Of a DNA stretch of 64,000 nucleotides, positions 1 to 9,044 are shown in pieces. The notes beneath the pieces are model-generated. The model was not told the origin of the DNA. It saw nothing but the letters and a program-made list of their open reading frames with translations, and searched no databases. How positions within the stretch are numbered: position 1 is the first letter of the stretch; each line of letters starts with the position of its first letter. This DNA comes from Desulfomicrobium sp. UBA5193 (GTDB lineage Bacteria; Desulfobacterota; Desulfovibrionia; Desulfovibrionales; Desulfomicrobiaceae), in the NCBI GenBank assembly GCA_002412965.1, contig DHWB01000001.1:62528-126527 (forward strand), given 5' to 3'. The position numbers and the translations under genes were made by a program.

Positions 1-179
1 TCAACGAACATCCCGGCCAGGAATTCATCTATGTCCTTTCCGGCAAGCTCGAAATCACCCTCGGCTCCACGGTTCACATCATGGAACCTGGAGACAGCCT
101 GTACTTTACCTCGCGTACTCCCCACGCCCTGCGTGGTCTGGATGGCCAGCCGGCCGAGTTTTTGGATGTGATTATCTAG
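1..179 (+). CDS. Cupin-domain protein, C-terminal part (5' end outside window)
   Basis: The frame opening at base 3 is read through to TAG at 177-179 and gives about 58 residues. They contain the second cupin motif and a typical beta-strand pattern: HPGQEFIYVLSGKLEI, then EPGDSLYFTSRTPHAL. This is the C-terminal sensor half commonly found in XRE-family HTH-cupin regulators, but the HTH part would lie upstream, so a stand-alone cupin cannot be excluded. It sits 72 bp before the acyl-CoA synthetase on the same strand. HTH-cupin regulators are often found next to AMP-forming ligases, so a regulatory link to that gene is an inference. Confidence 0.75.
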   Translation, partial: NEHPGQEFIYVLSGKLEITLGSTVHIMEPGDSLYFTSRTPHALRGLDGQPAEFLDVII

Positions 180-251
180 GGGACGGACTTTGCCGTCCGG
201 CCCCGAAAGCAGTCCTCCTCAAAAATTCAATCCATCGCGACCGGAGTACCC

Positions 252-1892
252 ATGCATACAAAACTTCGCCCATCTTCCTATGAAGAGTTTCAAGCCTCAT
301 TTCTCCTGAGCATCCCGGAAAAGTTCAATTTCGCCTTCGACATGGTCGATGCCACGGCCGCGAAGGACCCATCCCGCCTGGCCATGGTCCATGTGGACGA
401 CGACGATGTGCGCCGCGAATACACCTTCGGGTACTTTTCCGAGCAGTCCAGCCGCCTGGCCAATGCCTTGAGCGCCCTTGGCATAGGCCGCGGCGACAAG
501 GTCATGATCATCCTGCACCGCCGGGTGGAATTCTGGACCGTCATGCTCGCCCTGCACAAGCTCGGCGCGCTCGGCGTGCCGTCCCCCGCGCTCTTGACGG
601 CCAAGGATATCACCTACCGGGTCAATTTCGCTTCCATCAACGGAGCCATCGTCGACACGTCCGTGCGGGCCACGGTGGAAGCGGCCAAGCAGGAGTGCCC
701 TACCCTGAACGTCCTGGTCATGGCGGGCCTGGAGCAGGCCGAAGGCGATTGGCACAGTTTTTCCCGGATCACGGAGCAGGCGTCCCCGTCCTATCCCCGT
801 CCGGCCGACGCGGCCTGCGGCGAGGACCCGGCGACCATCTTTTTTTCCTCCGGCACCACCGGGCATCCGAAGATGGTCCTGCACGACTTCAACTACCCTT
901 ACGGCCATGTCATGACCGCCTCGTACTGGCACGACATCGAGCCGGGCAACCTGCACCTGACCGTGGCCGACACGGGCTGGGCCAAGTCCGTGTGGGGCAA
1001 GTTCTACGGACAGTGGATGGCCGGAGGCGTGGTCTTTGTGTGGGATTTCAGGGGCAAGTTCGAGCCGGCCAGGCTGCTTCGGGTCATCGCCGAGCACAAG
1101 GTCACCAATTTCTGCGCGCCGCCGACGATCTATCGGTTCCTGATCCGCGAGGATTTGGGCGCTTACGATCTTTCGGCGCTGAAGCATTGCACCACCGCCG
1201 GTGAACTCTTGAACGACAGCGTGTTCGAGACCTGGGTGAAAAAAATGGGCATGCCCATTTACGAAGGCTACGGCCAGACCGAAACCACCCTGCAGATCGC
1301 GACCTTCCCCTTCATGAAGCCCAAGGCCGGATCCATCGGCAGGCCCTGCCCCGGCTGGGACATACGGCTCCTCGACGAGAACGACGAGCCCTGCCCTCCC
1401 GGCGTGGAAGGGGAGATCTGCATCCGCATCGAGCCCACGCGTCCGGCGGGCCTGTTCAGCCGCTACCTGCTGGACGAGGCCAAGACCGCAAGCGTCATGA
1501 CCGGGGGCTATTACCGCACGGGCGACAAGGCCTGGATGGATGAGGACGGGTATTTCTGGTTCCTGGGGCGCATCGACGATCTGATCAAGAGCTCCGGCTA
1601 CCGCATCGGACCCTTCGAGGTCGAGAGCGCGCTCATCACCCACCCCGCCGTGGTCGAAGCGGCCGTGACCGGCGTGCCCGATCTCGACCGGGGCCAGGCC
1701 GTCAAGGCCACCGTCACCCTGGCCGCAGGCTACGAGCCCTCCGCTGCGCTGACCAAGGAGCTGCAGGACCACGTCAAGAAAGTGACTGCGCCCTACAAAT
1801 ACCCGCGCATCATCGATTACGTGAAGGAGCTGCCCAAGACCATCAGCGGCAAGATCAAACGCGCCGAGATCCGGGCCAAGGACGAGAAGTAG
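252..1892 (+). CDS. AMP-forming acyl-CoA synthetase (acetyl/medium-chain type)
   Basis: Predicted to activate a short or medium carboxylic acid to its acyl-CoA through an acyl-adenylate, in the cytoplasm. The 546-residue length is normal for the ACSM-like branch of the ANL superfamily. The signature P-loop is at about residues 195-208 (FFSSGTTGHPKMV), the adenylate motif YEGYGQTET at about 337-345, the hinge motif YRTGDKAW near 421 and the C-terminal catalytic lysine region PKTISGKIKR at about 529-538. All are intact. The substrate cannot be read from sequence. ATG at 252 follows a GGAG at proper distance. It follows a cupin gene and is closed by a strong terminator, so the two may form a small unit, possibly for peptide or amino acid fermentation products (inference). 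Confidence 0.93.
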   Translation: MHTKLRPSSYEEFQASFLLSIPEKFNFAFDMVDATAAKDPSRLAMVHVDDDDVRREYTFGYFSEQSSRLANALSALGIGRGDKVMIILHRRVEFWTVMLALHKLGALGVPSPALLTAKDITYRVNFASINGAIVDTSVRATVEAAKQECPTLNVLVMAGLEQAEGDWHSFSRITEQASPSYPRPADAACGEDPATIFFSSGTTGHPKMVLHDFNYPYGHVMTASYWHDIEPGNLHLTVADTGWAKSVWGKFYGQWMAGGVVFVWDFRGKFEPARLLRVIAEHKVTNFCAPPTIYRFLIREDLGAYDLSALKHCTTAGELLNDSVFETWVKKMGMPIYEGYGQTETTLQIATFPFMKPKAGSIGRPCPGWDIRLLDENDEPCPPGVEGEICIRIEPTRPAGLFSRYLLDEAKTASVMTGGYYRTGDKAWMDEDGYFWFLGRIDDLIKSSGYRIGPFEVESALITHPAVVEAAVTGVPDLDRGQAVKATVTLAAGYEPSAALTKELQDHVKKVTAPYKYPRIIDYVKELPKTISGKIKRAEIRAKDEK

Positions 1893-1945
1893 GGGGGAAG
1901 AGCGGGGCGCTGCCCCGTGCCCCGTGTAGGGGGGACTCGTTTTGA

Positions 1946-1974
1946 GGCCATGCGTGTTGCGTGGCCTTTTTTTT
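1946..1974 (+). terminator. Rho-independent terminator after the acyl-CoA synthetase
   Basis: An 8-bp stem (GGCCATGC pairing with GCGTGGCC, one G-T wobble) with a 5-base loop is followed at once by eight T residues at 1967-1974. It lies 54 bp past the synthetase stop and before the glycosyltransferase gene, so it separates the two transcription units. Confidence 0.85.
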
Positions 1975-2047
1975 GCTGATTGGTCGACATGGTGTCATTA
2001 TTTCTTTGCGGCATGCCGCATAACTGTGCAGAATCGGGGCTTGGCTC

Positions 2048-3043
2048 ATGAAAACGTGGATTTTTTATCCACCCCTCAAGGCCATGTCCGGCGGCTGCAT
2101 GGTGCTCCTGCAGATTGCCCGGCAGTTGCAGGCCCTGGGCCGGCTCGGGGGACTCCTGTATTGGGAGAGCCCGCCCGCCGGGCCGGACTTTGCCGGCCTG
2201 CCCTGGGTGCGGGCCGGCGAGGCGCCCATGGCGCCAGCCGACACGCTGCTGGTGCCCGAAGGCTGGCCCAACGCTCTGGTGCTGGGCCTCAAGCGCGGAT
2301 GCCGCACTGTGGTCTACTGCCAGAACTGGTCCTACCTCTTTCATGGCCTGGAGCCGGGCGTGCGCTGGCGGGATCTGCCCGTGGAATTCCTGGCCGTGTC
2401 AGGTCCGGTGGCCTGGCACATGGAGCAGGTGCTGGGCAAAAGGCCGTCGATCATCCGCCCTGCTCTGGATATGAGGCTTTTCCACCCCCCTGAATCAAAA
2501 CCCGAAGGCACTCTTCGCATCGGCTTCATGCCGCGCAAAAACAAGGCCCTGGCCGAGCAGATCCGGCGCATCTTCGAGGAGCGCAACCCGCGAGCCGGAG
2601 TGGAATGGATTTCCATCAATGGGTTTGATCGGACGGGTGTCGCCGAGGCTTTACGTTCCTGCCATATTTTTTTGTGCACGGGGTTCCCCGAAGGATTCGC
2701 GCTGCCACCGCTCGAAGCCATGGCCTGCGGCTGTCTGTGCGTGGGCTTCACCGGCTTTGGCGGGTGGGATTACATGCGCCAGGTCGAGGCGCATGGATAT
2801 GCGCCACATGGGTACACCCTGCGCGATGTGCCGTGGGGCGGCAACGGCTGGTGGTCTGCGGACGGGGACGTGCTGGGCGCGGCTTTGGGGTTGGAGCGGG
2901 CCGTGAGGGCATGTCTTGAGCAGGGTGGCGAGCGTGGCTTGATTCAAGACAACTGCGCGAGAACAACCCGCGACTATGGGAGCGAGATGCAACAGAGGCG
3001 GATCGAGTCCCTCTTTCTCGACGCGGACGGGTCGATTCCGTGA
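2048..3043 (+). CDS. Glycosyltransferase, GT4-like
   Basis: A 331-residue protein with the C-terminal half of a GT-B glycosyltransferase. The family-4 donor-site motif is visible as EGFALPPLEAMACG at about residues 215-228, where the first E and the GCG after MA correspond to the E-x7-E region that holds the nucleotide-sugar. The N terminus (IFYPPLKAMSGGCMVLLQIA) resembles the acceptor-side Rossmann strand and glycine-rich loop. It probably transfers a sugar in assembly of a surface glycan at the cytoplasmic face of the membrane. Donor and acceptor are unknown. It is followed by a second glycosyltransferase on the same strand 58 bp downstream. Confidence 0.82.
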   Translation: MKTWIFYPPLKAMSGGCMVLLQIARQLQALGRLGGLLYWESPPAGPDFAGLPWVRAGEAPMAPADTLLVPEGWPNALVLGLKRGCRTVVYCQNWSYLFHGLEPGVRWRDLPVEFLAVSGPVAWHMEQVLGKRPSIIRPALDMRLFHPPESKPEGTLRIGFMPRKNKALAEQIRRIFEERNPRAGVEWISINGFDRTGVAEALRSCHIFLCTGFPEGFALPPLEAMACGCLCVGFTGFGGWDYMRQVEAHGYAPHGYTLRDVPWGGNGWWSADGDVLGAALGLERAVRACLEQGGERGLIQDNCARTTRDYGSEMQQRRIESLFLDADGSIP

Positions 3044-3101
3044 GCGTCGCCATCGGTGCAAGAAAAAGCGGTGCATATTTGGCGCGGGAGGATGGCCAAT
3101 C

Positions 3102-3830
3102 ATGAAACGTTTGTTCGTGGTGATCCTGCATTACGGTCCGGTGTCCCGCACAAGAAGCATTCACCAGCAATTGCTGGCCTCCGATCCGTTTCGCAAGGAC
3201 GAAATCCTGGTCTATGATAATGCGAGTCCGGAACCCTATGCGGGCGCCTGGATGCGGTCTGAACACAATCTTTACTGGGCCGGCGCTTTTGAGCATGTCA
3301 TGCGGACTCTGGCCGACCAGGGCGCATCCCACGTCTGGTTTTTGAACAACGATGTGACCTTTGTCGGCCCGTCTGGGCTGGTGGAACGGGCCGTGTTGCG
3401 ATTGGCCCGGGCCGAGCGTCTGGTTGGCCCCGTGGGAGTTTACTCTCCTGCGGTCACTCGAAATCCTTATCATCCGCAGATGGTCGCCCGAAAGGGTGGG
3501 CAATTTCGTCTGGTTCGTTATGTGGACGGTATTGCGCCACTCGTGAACGTGGAGTTCTGGCGCAAGGCCGGTGGCATCGATTTTGAGGACAATGCGTACG
3601 GCTACGGTGTGGACGTCTGGTTTTCGAGCCGCGCCCACGAGCTTGGATTTGCCTGCGTGGTCGATCATCAGGCCGTCCTTCGGCACAACTATCACTCCAC
3701 TGCGCGCGAAGTGGATGGTTTCATGCAAAAGGCGGCAGCGGCGGAACTCCGCTATCTTACGCAACGGCTCGGTGCCGGGTATCGGGAAGCATTGGCTGTC
3801 ATGGCCGCGGATTGCCGCGAACTGGACTGA
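3102..3830 (+). CDS. Glycosyltransferase, GT2 family
   Basis: A 243-residue GT-A fold glycosyltransferase. The N terminus shows the family strand and Asp (VVILHYG, then ILVYDNASPEP) and the metal-binding DxD-type loop appears as WFLNNDV at about residues 79-85. I prefer ATG at 3102, preceded by GGGAGGATGG, over the longer in-frame ATG at 2976, which would overlap the preceding gene and adds a basic, low-complexity stretch without family resemblance. It is convergent with the next gene, whose stop codon lies only 2 bp away. Confidence 0.82.
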   Translation: MKRLFVVILHYGPVSRTRSIHQQLLASDPFRKDEILVYDNASPEPYAGAWMRSEHNLYWAGAFEHVMRTLADQGASHVWFLNNDVTFVGPSGLVERAVLRLARAERLVGPVGVYSPAVTRNPYHPQMVARKGGQFRLVRYVDGIAPLVNVEFWRKAGGIDFEDNAYGYGVDVWFSSRAHELGFACVVDHQAVLRHNYHSTAREVDGFMQKAAAAELRYLTQRLGAGYREALAVMAADCRELD

Positions 3831-3832
3831 AT

Positions 3833-5638
3833 TTACGACTCTGCGGCCAGGGTTCGGGCCAGGAGCGCGGCTTCCTGGTGACGTCCGAGTTTGCGCAGTG
3901 TTTTGATCTGACGCAGTGTTCTAGCAGTGGCGTCTGCCGGGTACATGTAGCAATCCATGGCCATGAGGGTCTGCATGCGCTGCCGGGGTGGCAGCAAGCC
4001 AAGGGCGGTGATGAATTCTTCGGGCGTGGTGACGGGCAGTTTTTCAGGGAGCTCCTGCAGCAGGGCGGCGCGAATCATGATGCATTCGGACGGAAGGTGC
4101 TGGGCTGGCGCGGATTGACCGATGGCCGAAACCAGCAGGCCAAAGCTCAAGACGCCTGGATTGGAGATGCCTTTGGATGAGGAGCACAGCTGGCTCATGC
4201 ACCGGGCGGCCAGAACCGGCTCGGTCAGGGCCTTGATCGCTCCCGAGTGCTCATTCCAGCGCATGTGATTGTCCAGCCATTTCGGCCAATCATAAGGCAT
4301 GCAAAGCCCTCCGCAGAGGACTACGGTGCTTGCAGTCGAGGAGGCGCGCAGGCAGTCGTAGAGTTCCGGGCCATGAAAGAGACCGAGGCGAACATGGGTC
4401 GCGCGCGGATCCTCGACGTGCGCACAGCCCCCGAAAATAAAAATTTCGAGTCGATGGTTCGGGGACGTGTTCACGAGTTCCGAAATGTCGGCCATGATCC
4501 GTTCCTTGCCAGCGTCTTCCGGTTCCAGCACAACCACATTCAAATCTGTCCGCACGCGGCGGTCCCGCCCGTAAACCCAATCCATGATGGCCTGTCCTGC
4601 TCTCGCCGTGCTCTGGCCGTCGCGTCCATGGTCCAAAGCTTGCGCATAGCGTTGCCGGATTTGGGAGCGGCGTTCCGGATGGGCAAGCTCCTCTGGGACG
4701 GCCCTCAGCAATGCTTCCAAGGTGTCGACCTGCACTCCTGCGTCACGGGTCAGGTATTCGATATCCTGTGCACGGTAGAGGGGGAACTCTTTCATCCGTG
4801 GATTGTTGAAGAGGATGACCGGCTTGTCCATAAGCAGAAACTCGATGTAAATGGAGGACACGTCGCTGACCATCAAATCAGCGGCGTGCATCATACCCGA
4901 ATAGTCGGCATCCAACAGATAGTGGATGTTCGGACTGGCCGAAGCGATGTTTTTATACAGTTCCTTCCAGTAGTCTTCGGTCAGGTTGTGCAACTTGATG
5001 AGCAGCACGGTGTCGTCATTGGCAATTTTGCGAATGCCTTCGGCAATGCAGTGGATCGCTGAAAGTTCAGGGTTGTAAGTCGGGGCGAAGAGCACGATTT
5101 TTTTGGCCGGGTCAATGCTCATACGCGAGCAGAAGGCCGCCCTGTCTTGCGCTTTGGCCCCGAAGAGCTGGTCGGATTTGATGAAACCGGTCACGCGGGT
5201 GGGAATGAACACATTGGAAGCGAGCCTGCTTGCATGCCATGGTCCGGGCACAAGGAGCATTTGCGAAAGATTTTCACGGCGGATGATGGATGAGTCCGTA
5301 TAAAAAGCGCCCTTGCAGATCATGCCGTGGCCGACGTTGATCACATGTTGGATATGCGGGATGCGAAAATGGCAGGCATCGGCCACGATGGTGACATCGG
5401 GTGAAAAATCCTGGGGCTCGACGAAGAATGGTGCCTTGGTCCGCAACCGGTCGAGCTCCTGGTCCGGCAAGCCCCACTGGGGCACATCCGTTGTCCCTGC
5501 AAAGAATTCAGGCGCGGAGAAGGCCGTTTGGGCCAAGCCGCTTGTCCTTAGATATTCTTCGATGGGTTCGAGAAAGGGGAGGTGCAGGCTTCTTTCCACG
5601 TAGAAAAGAATTTTGGGGAGTGAAGGTTGAATTGTCAT
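3833..5638 (-). CDS. CDP-glycerol glycerophosphotransferase-like protein with extra C-terminal domain
   Basis: The N-terminal about 370 residues match the TagB/TagF glycerophosphotransferase fold: NVGHGMICKGAFYTD near residue 100, FAPTYNPELSA near 185 and SDVSSIYIEFLLMDKPVIL near 260. The two catalytic-type histidine regions are present (VGHG and IKLHN). Known members transfer poly(glycerol- or ribitol-phosphate) from CDP-polyol. From about residue 375 to the end there is a second part that looks like a degenerate GT-A or nucleotide-binding domain followed by helical, TPR-like sequence; I do not recognise it. A shorter paralogue lies at 9045-10157. Together with the nucleotidyltransferase at 8291-8962 this suggests a phosphodiester-linked surface polymer (inference). 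Confidence 0.8.
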   Translation of the reverse strand: MTIQPSLPKILFYVERSLHLPFLEPIEEYLRTSGLAQTAFSAPEFFAGTTDVPQWGLPDQELDRLRTKAPFFVEPQDFSPDVTIVADACHFRIPHIQHVINVGHGMICKGAFYTDSSIIRRENLSQMLLVPGPWHASRLASNVFIPTRVTGFIKSDQLFGAKAQDRAAFCSRMSIDPAKKIVLFAPTYNPELSAIHCIAEGIRKIANDDTVLLIKLHNLTEDYWKELYKNIASASPNIHYLLDADYSGMMHAADLMVSDVSSIYIEFLLMDKPVILFNNPRMKEFPLYRAQDIEYLTRDAGVQVDTLEALLRAVPEELAHPERRSQIRQRYAQALDHGRDGQSTARAGQAIMDWVYGRDRRVRTDLNVVVLEPEDAGKERIMADISELVNTSPNHRLEIFIFGGCAHVEDPRATHVRLGLFHGPELYDCLRASSTASTVVLCGGLCMPYDWPKWLDNHMRWNEHSGAIKALTEPVLAARCMSQLCSSSKGISNPGVLSFGLLVSAIGQSAPAQHLPSECIMIRAALLQELPEKLPVTTPEEFITALGLLPPRQRMQTLMAMDCYMYPADATARTLRQIKTLRKLGRHQEAALLARTLAAES

Positions 5639-5651
5639 GCCTGCCGTTGAA

Positions 5652-6884
5652 TCATGGTTTGAACGTTGAATTTCGGGATGCAGCTAGCCAGTCTGTATAC
5701 AACTTTTTCCAGAAAGGCTCACCCGACAACTCGGCCCACTGGACCCGTGCCAGGGCTTCTTGAGGCGCCCCGCTTGAGATTTTGGACGTCCTGTCCAGGT
5801 CTGCCAAAGTCGGGAGCACGATCTTTTGTGCCTTGGCGTTCTGTGCTGTTTTGAGCAACTTCAGCAAATTGGTCCGGCCAGGATGAAAATGGGCCGCCAA
5901 CGTCCTGAAGGTCAAGGCGTCTTGAAAAGATTGTCTGGATTCAAGCCAGTTCGCAAGGAGGTCATAGCCATGGTCCCAAAGCGGTTCTTCTTCCAGAAGA
6001 TCGAACCATTTTTGCGGATTTTCCACCTCTGCCTCGCGCATGAGCGCCGTGTTTCGTTCCGGGGTGAGGCAAAAGATGGGCAGGAGCCATTCATTCAGGC
6101 AGATTTCATATCCATCGGCATGCGCATGGAGATGCATGTCAGGCATAAGACGCGGTGCGTGCCTGGAGACAAGCAGCGCCGAGTTGGGAACATCGTTCTT
6201 GAAACGGCCCTCAGTCTTGCTGGTGAAGTGAAAGACCGTACTTTCGGGAACGCATCGGAAGCGGTGTCCGTGCTGGCCTAACGTCAGGCACAAGTCGATG
6301 TCTTCGCATCCGTTTTGGTATCCTTCAAAGAATCCATTGGCACTCCAGAACACCCGTTTGGACAAGCACAGGGCCGCGGCGGTCATGGCTTTGGGCTGTC
6401 TGCCCTTTGTCACCAAAGGGTGTGCGAGTGGAAAGGAATCGTACAGATGTTTGACTTCCGGACCGGGCAGGAAAGTGAGGCCGAGGTGTTGTACGCGGTT
6501 GCTCGGAAAGAGCAAAAGTGGTCCAACGGCACCGAGGCTCGCGTCTGTATCCATCGCCTGAAGCAGAGGAGGGAGCCAGTTTGGCGTCAACAGCGTGTCG
6601 TTGTTCAAGAAAAAGAGAATATCGGCCTGCGCCAAACGAGCCCCAAGATTGGATGCATGTGCGAATCCTTGATTTTCTGGCAGATGGACGCTCTTAAAGG
6701 AGTCTTTCCAGAGTTCTTTGCCCAGTATGTCCAGGTCGGTTACGGTTTGGTCCGTCGATGCGTTATCGATGACGAAGACTTCGATGCTCTGTGGCGTGTG
6801 CTCCTTGAGGGACCGCAGAGATTGGGCGGTGAAGGCCCACTGGTTGAAGACCGGAATGATGACGGACACCTGGGGGGTGGGCAT
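5652..6884 (-). CDS. Glycosyltransferase, GT2 (rhamnosyltransferase-like)
   Basis: A 410-residue protein starting with a textbook GT2 N terminus: VSVIIPVFNQWAFTAQSLRS, then FVIDNASTDQT and the DxD-equivalent FFLNNDTLLTPNW near residue 90. A further conserved acidic site, GFFEGYQNGCEDIDLCL near 200, matches the family ED motif used as catalytic base. The final about 130 residues are helical and TPR-like. It lies 13 bp upstream of the glycerophosphotransferase start and 6 bp downstream of the next gene on the same strand, so co-transcription is very likely. Confidence 0.85.
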   Translation of the reverse strand: MPTPQVSVIIPVFNQWAFTAQSLRSLKEHTPQSIEVFVIDNASTDQTVTDLDILGKELWKDSFKSVHLPENQGFAHASNLGARLAQADILFFLNNDTLLTPNWLPPLLQAMDTDASLGAVGPLLLFPSNRVQHLGLTFLPGPEVKHLYDSFPLAHPLVTKGRQPKAMTAAALCLSKRVFWSANGFFEGYQNGCEDIDLCLTLGQHGHRFRCVPESTVFHFTSKTEGRFKNDVPNSALLVSRHAPRLMPDMHLHAHADGYEICLNEWLLPIFCLTPERNTALMREAEVENPQKWFDLLEEEPLWDHGYDLLANWLESRQSFQDALTFRTLAAHFHPGRTNLLKLLKTAQNAKAQKIVLPTLADLDRTSKISSGAPQEALARVQWAELSGEPFWKKLYTDWLAASRNSTFKP

Positions 6885-6890
6885 GTCGGT

Positions 6891-8108
6891 TTACCCGCTC
6901 ACATGAGGTTTGTTCGTTTTGTCCATGAGGGTATCGATGCAGCGCTGACGGTTCGGTTCCTTTTTGATGATGTCCCTGAATTTCCACTGCACATAACGCA
7001 AGGTGCTGCGGGCCTCGTCGAACTTGTCCGTCTTGATGAGCAATGACGCGTATTCGATGCCGACGTCATAATCAGGGTGGCGGCTGAGGATCTTGCGAAG
7101 AAAGGCCATGGCCGCTTCGAAGTCGCCATTTTTGCGATGAATCTTTGCAATGGCGTAGTCCGTGACGTCTTTGTTCCCGCCGTTGACAACAAGTTGCCGG
7201 ACGAGATGCATGGCCGTGTCCGTTTTCCCTGCTGAAATGAGTCGCATTATGCTTCCGGAGTAGGCGGCGAATTCTTGCCGCACACTGGCTCTGTCCTGGA
7301 TGAATATGCGCAACGCCTCGAAGTCACTGAAGCGGCTTTCCAGGTTGCGGCCGTGGCGGAGTCCCGCGTCGTCGAAGGTCACGGCCTGCTTCGCCTGCCG
7401 GTGGAAGTCCTCGTGTTTTCGCTTTCCTGCCTCGTCGACCCGATCTGCCCGGCCGCGGTCGAGTTTTTGGCAGTAGTCCTGCTGGGAGCGGTAGTAGTAG
7501 TGGTTCAACTGTATGCGGGAGGCCGTGAATGGGCCTTGGGACTCGGCAATGGGATAGAAGTTTTCGTCCACGCAGTACCAGGGTTCCCGGAAAATGAATT
7601 TATGCGGGTCGAAGGGCTCCAGGGTTTTGGACGGCTGGACGATGGATTTGATGTGCATGTTCTTGCCGTATTCGAGCGGGAAGCGGTGCACATAGCTGGA
7701 AAGCTGGGAGAGGGATGGCCTTTTGAGATGCCCGGATGATCCGAATTCGACCCAGTGGACCCCGAGCCCTCCGAACTCCTCATAGTCGCACAGGATCAGG
7801 CGCGCGTCATCGTGGGATTTGGGGATCAGACATTCGTCAACGTCGATGAACGCGATCCACGCGGATTCCGCTGAATAGGTCTTGAGGCAGTGGTGATAAG
7901 CCAGGATCTGTCGTGCTTGACCGGGTATGGCGTGGATGTCGACCAAGCCGTGTTCGATGTGCTCGCGCAGGGCGGTATTGAGGGGCGGATCGCTTTCGTT
8001 GTCATAGATGATGATTTTTTCCGCGCCGACGGCCAGATGGTGGTCGACCCATTCCCGGATGTAGGCGTGCTCATCCTTGGCGATGCAGCATATGGTCATG
8101 TAATTCAT
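6891..8108 (-). CDS. Glycosyltransferase family 2/92-like protein with TPR-like tail
   Basis: A 405-residue protein. The N terminus (TICCIAKDEHAYIREWVDHH) and the metal-binding FIDVDECLIP near residue 90 are typical of the Glyco_tranf_2_4 / GT92-like group. Residues from about 290 on are helical repeats. Its ATG overlaps the TGA of a 28-codon ORF (ATGA), which would couple translation of the two. It likely belongs to the same minus-strand transcription unit as the following GT2 and glycerophosphotransferase genes. Sugar specificity is unknown. Confidence 0.8.
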   Translation of the reverse strand: MNYMTICCIAKDEHAYIREWVDHHLAVGAEKIIIYDNESDPPLNTALREHIEHGLVDIHAIPGQARQILAYHHCLKTYSAESAWIAFIDVDECLIPKSHDDARLILCDYEEFGGLGVHWVEFGSSGHLKRPSLSQLSSYVHRFPLEYGKNMHIKSIVQPSKTLEPFDPHKFIFREPWYCVDENFYPIAESQGPFTASRIQLNHYYYRSQQDYCQKLDRGRADRVDEAGKRKHEDFHRQAKQAVTFDDAGLRHGRNLESRFSDFEALRIFIQDRASVRQEFAAYSGSIMRLISAGKTDTAMHLVRQLVVNGGNKDVTDYAIAKIHRKNGDFEAAMAFLRKILSRHPDYDVGIEYASLLIKTDKFDEARSTLRYVQWKFRDIIKKEPNRQRCIDTLMDKTNKPHVSG

Positions 8109-8191
8109 GGGCGGATTGGACCGGCTTCAGGGTTCTCGACGGGGTTGGGCAGTGCGAGTTGCTGTCGAAGTGTCTGCGCGAAGGTCATCAT
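8105..8191 (-). CDS. Candidate small protein, 28 residues, coupled to the glycosyltransferase
   Basis: In the spacer between the nucleotidyltransferase and the GT92-like gene a strong ribosome binding site (TAAGGAAGGAT) precedes ATGATG at 8191. The frame runs for 28 residues, ends in PEAGPIRP, and stops at TGA 8105-8107, sharing ATGA with the next start codon. No homology is recognised. It could be a real small protein or a leader ORF that delivers ribosomes to the glycosyltransferase start, which itself has no separate clear Shine-Dalgarno outside this ORF. Confidence 0.4.
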   Translation of the reverse strand: MMTFAQTLRQQLALPNPVENPEAGPIRP

Positions 8192-8290
8192 ATCCTTCCT
8201 TACGTTTATGCCGACCTCTAGGCCGTGTTGCGAACCTGTTCCCTGAACACGAGAGCTTCCCGCGAAAGGTCTGCACGATCGCCGGAATAC

Positions 8291-8962
8291 TCAGTTAGCA
8301 AACATAGCCAAGGCCTGTTTCAAGTCTTCCTCGAAGTCAACTTCGATGCAGCGGTAGGCTGAGATGTCTACAGCAGAGAAGGGCACTCCCTGCGTGATGA
8401 GCATTTCCACGCCCATTTCAAAATAGTCTTGTTCCTTGCATGTGGCCAGAGCCTGCAGGAAGGCGGGGATGTCATTTTTTTGAATGCGGTTCACGCCCAC
8501 CGCTTCGCCCTGCGGTGCTCTGACGCCCTTGGAGATTTCAAGGAGCAGACCACCCTCGTCGGCACGGTATTTGACCTCTTCCTCACCGCATTTCTTGCGA
8601 TCGACCGCCACGGCATTGCCGTCGAAGTTCGCCATTTCGCGGATCACATCCTCATCAAAGACCACGTCGCCATTGCACCAGATGACATCATCATCAAGGA
8701 ATTCCAAGGCGCAGCACAGGCTCTTGGAAGTGTTGGTGATGTAATAGATGGGGTTGTAGCGGAAGTAGACATCCGGAAATTCTTCCATGATCAGGTTCTT
8801 CTTGAAGCCCACGACCACAAAAATTTCATTGATCCCGAACTTGCGGAAAATGCGGATCTGCCGGCCGAGAATGCGTTCGCCAGTGGGGAGCATGGACAGG
8901 CACTTTGGAAACGGGCTTCCTAGTCTGCTGCCCACGCCAGCGGCGAGAATGACTCCTTTCAT
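8291..8962 (-). CDS. Sugar/polyol-phosphate nucleotidyltransferase (LicC-like)
   Basis: A 223-residue protein with the nucleotidyltransferase signature at the N terminus, MKGVILAAGVGSRLG followed by FPKCL (the conserved Lys), and a metal-binding Asp in WCNGDVVFDED near residue 97. Length and motifs match the LicC / choline- or polyol-phosphate cytidylyltransferase branch better than the longer GlmU or ManC families. Because two CDP-polyol-type transferases flank it, a product such as CDP-glycerol or a related CDP-alcohol is a reasonable inference, but sequence alone cannot fix the substrate. Confidence 0.8.
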   Translation of the reverse strand: MKGVILAAGVGSRLGSPFPKCLSMLPTGERILGRQIRIFRKFGINEIFVVVGFKKNLIMEEFPDVYFRYNPIYYITNTSKSLCCALEFLDDDVIWCNGDVVFDEDVIREMANFDGNAVAVDRKKCGEEEVKYRADEGGLLLEISKGVRAPQGEAVGVNRIQKNDIPAFLQALATCKEQDYFEMGVEMLITQGVPFSAVDISAYRCIEVDFEEDLKQALAMFAN

Positions 8963-9044
8963 TTAGGGACTCCTTGGTAAAGAATGCTGTCAGGGTGTGA
9001 CGAAGCAATATCGGTGCCCAAGGAACCCGTAATCGGGAGATTGA

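Noticed and set aside
297..1772. Long minus-strand ORF (491 codons) across the acyl-CoA synthetase
   Set aside because: It is a shadow of the GC-rich coding frame on the plus strand, with low-complexity Gly/Ala/Arg/His sequence and no family motifs.
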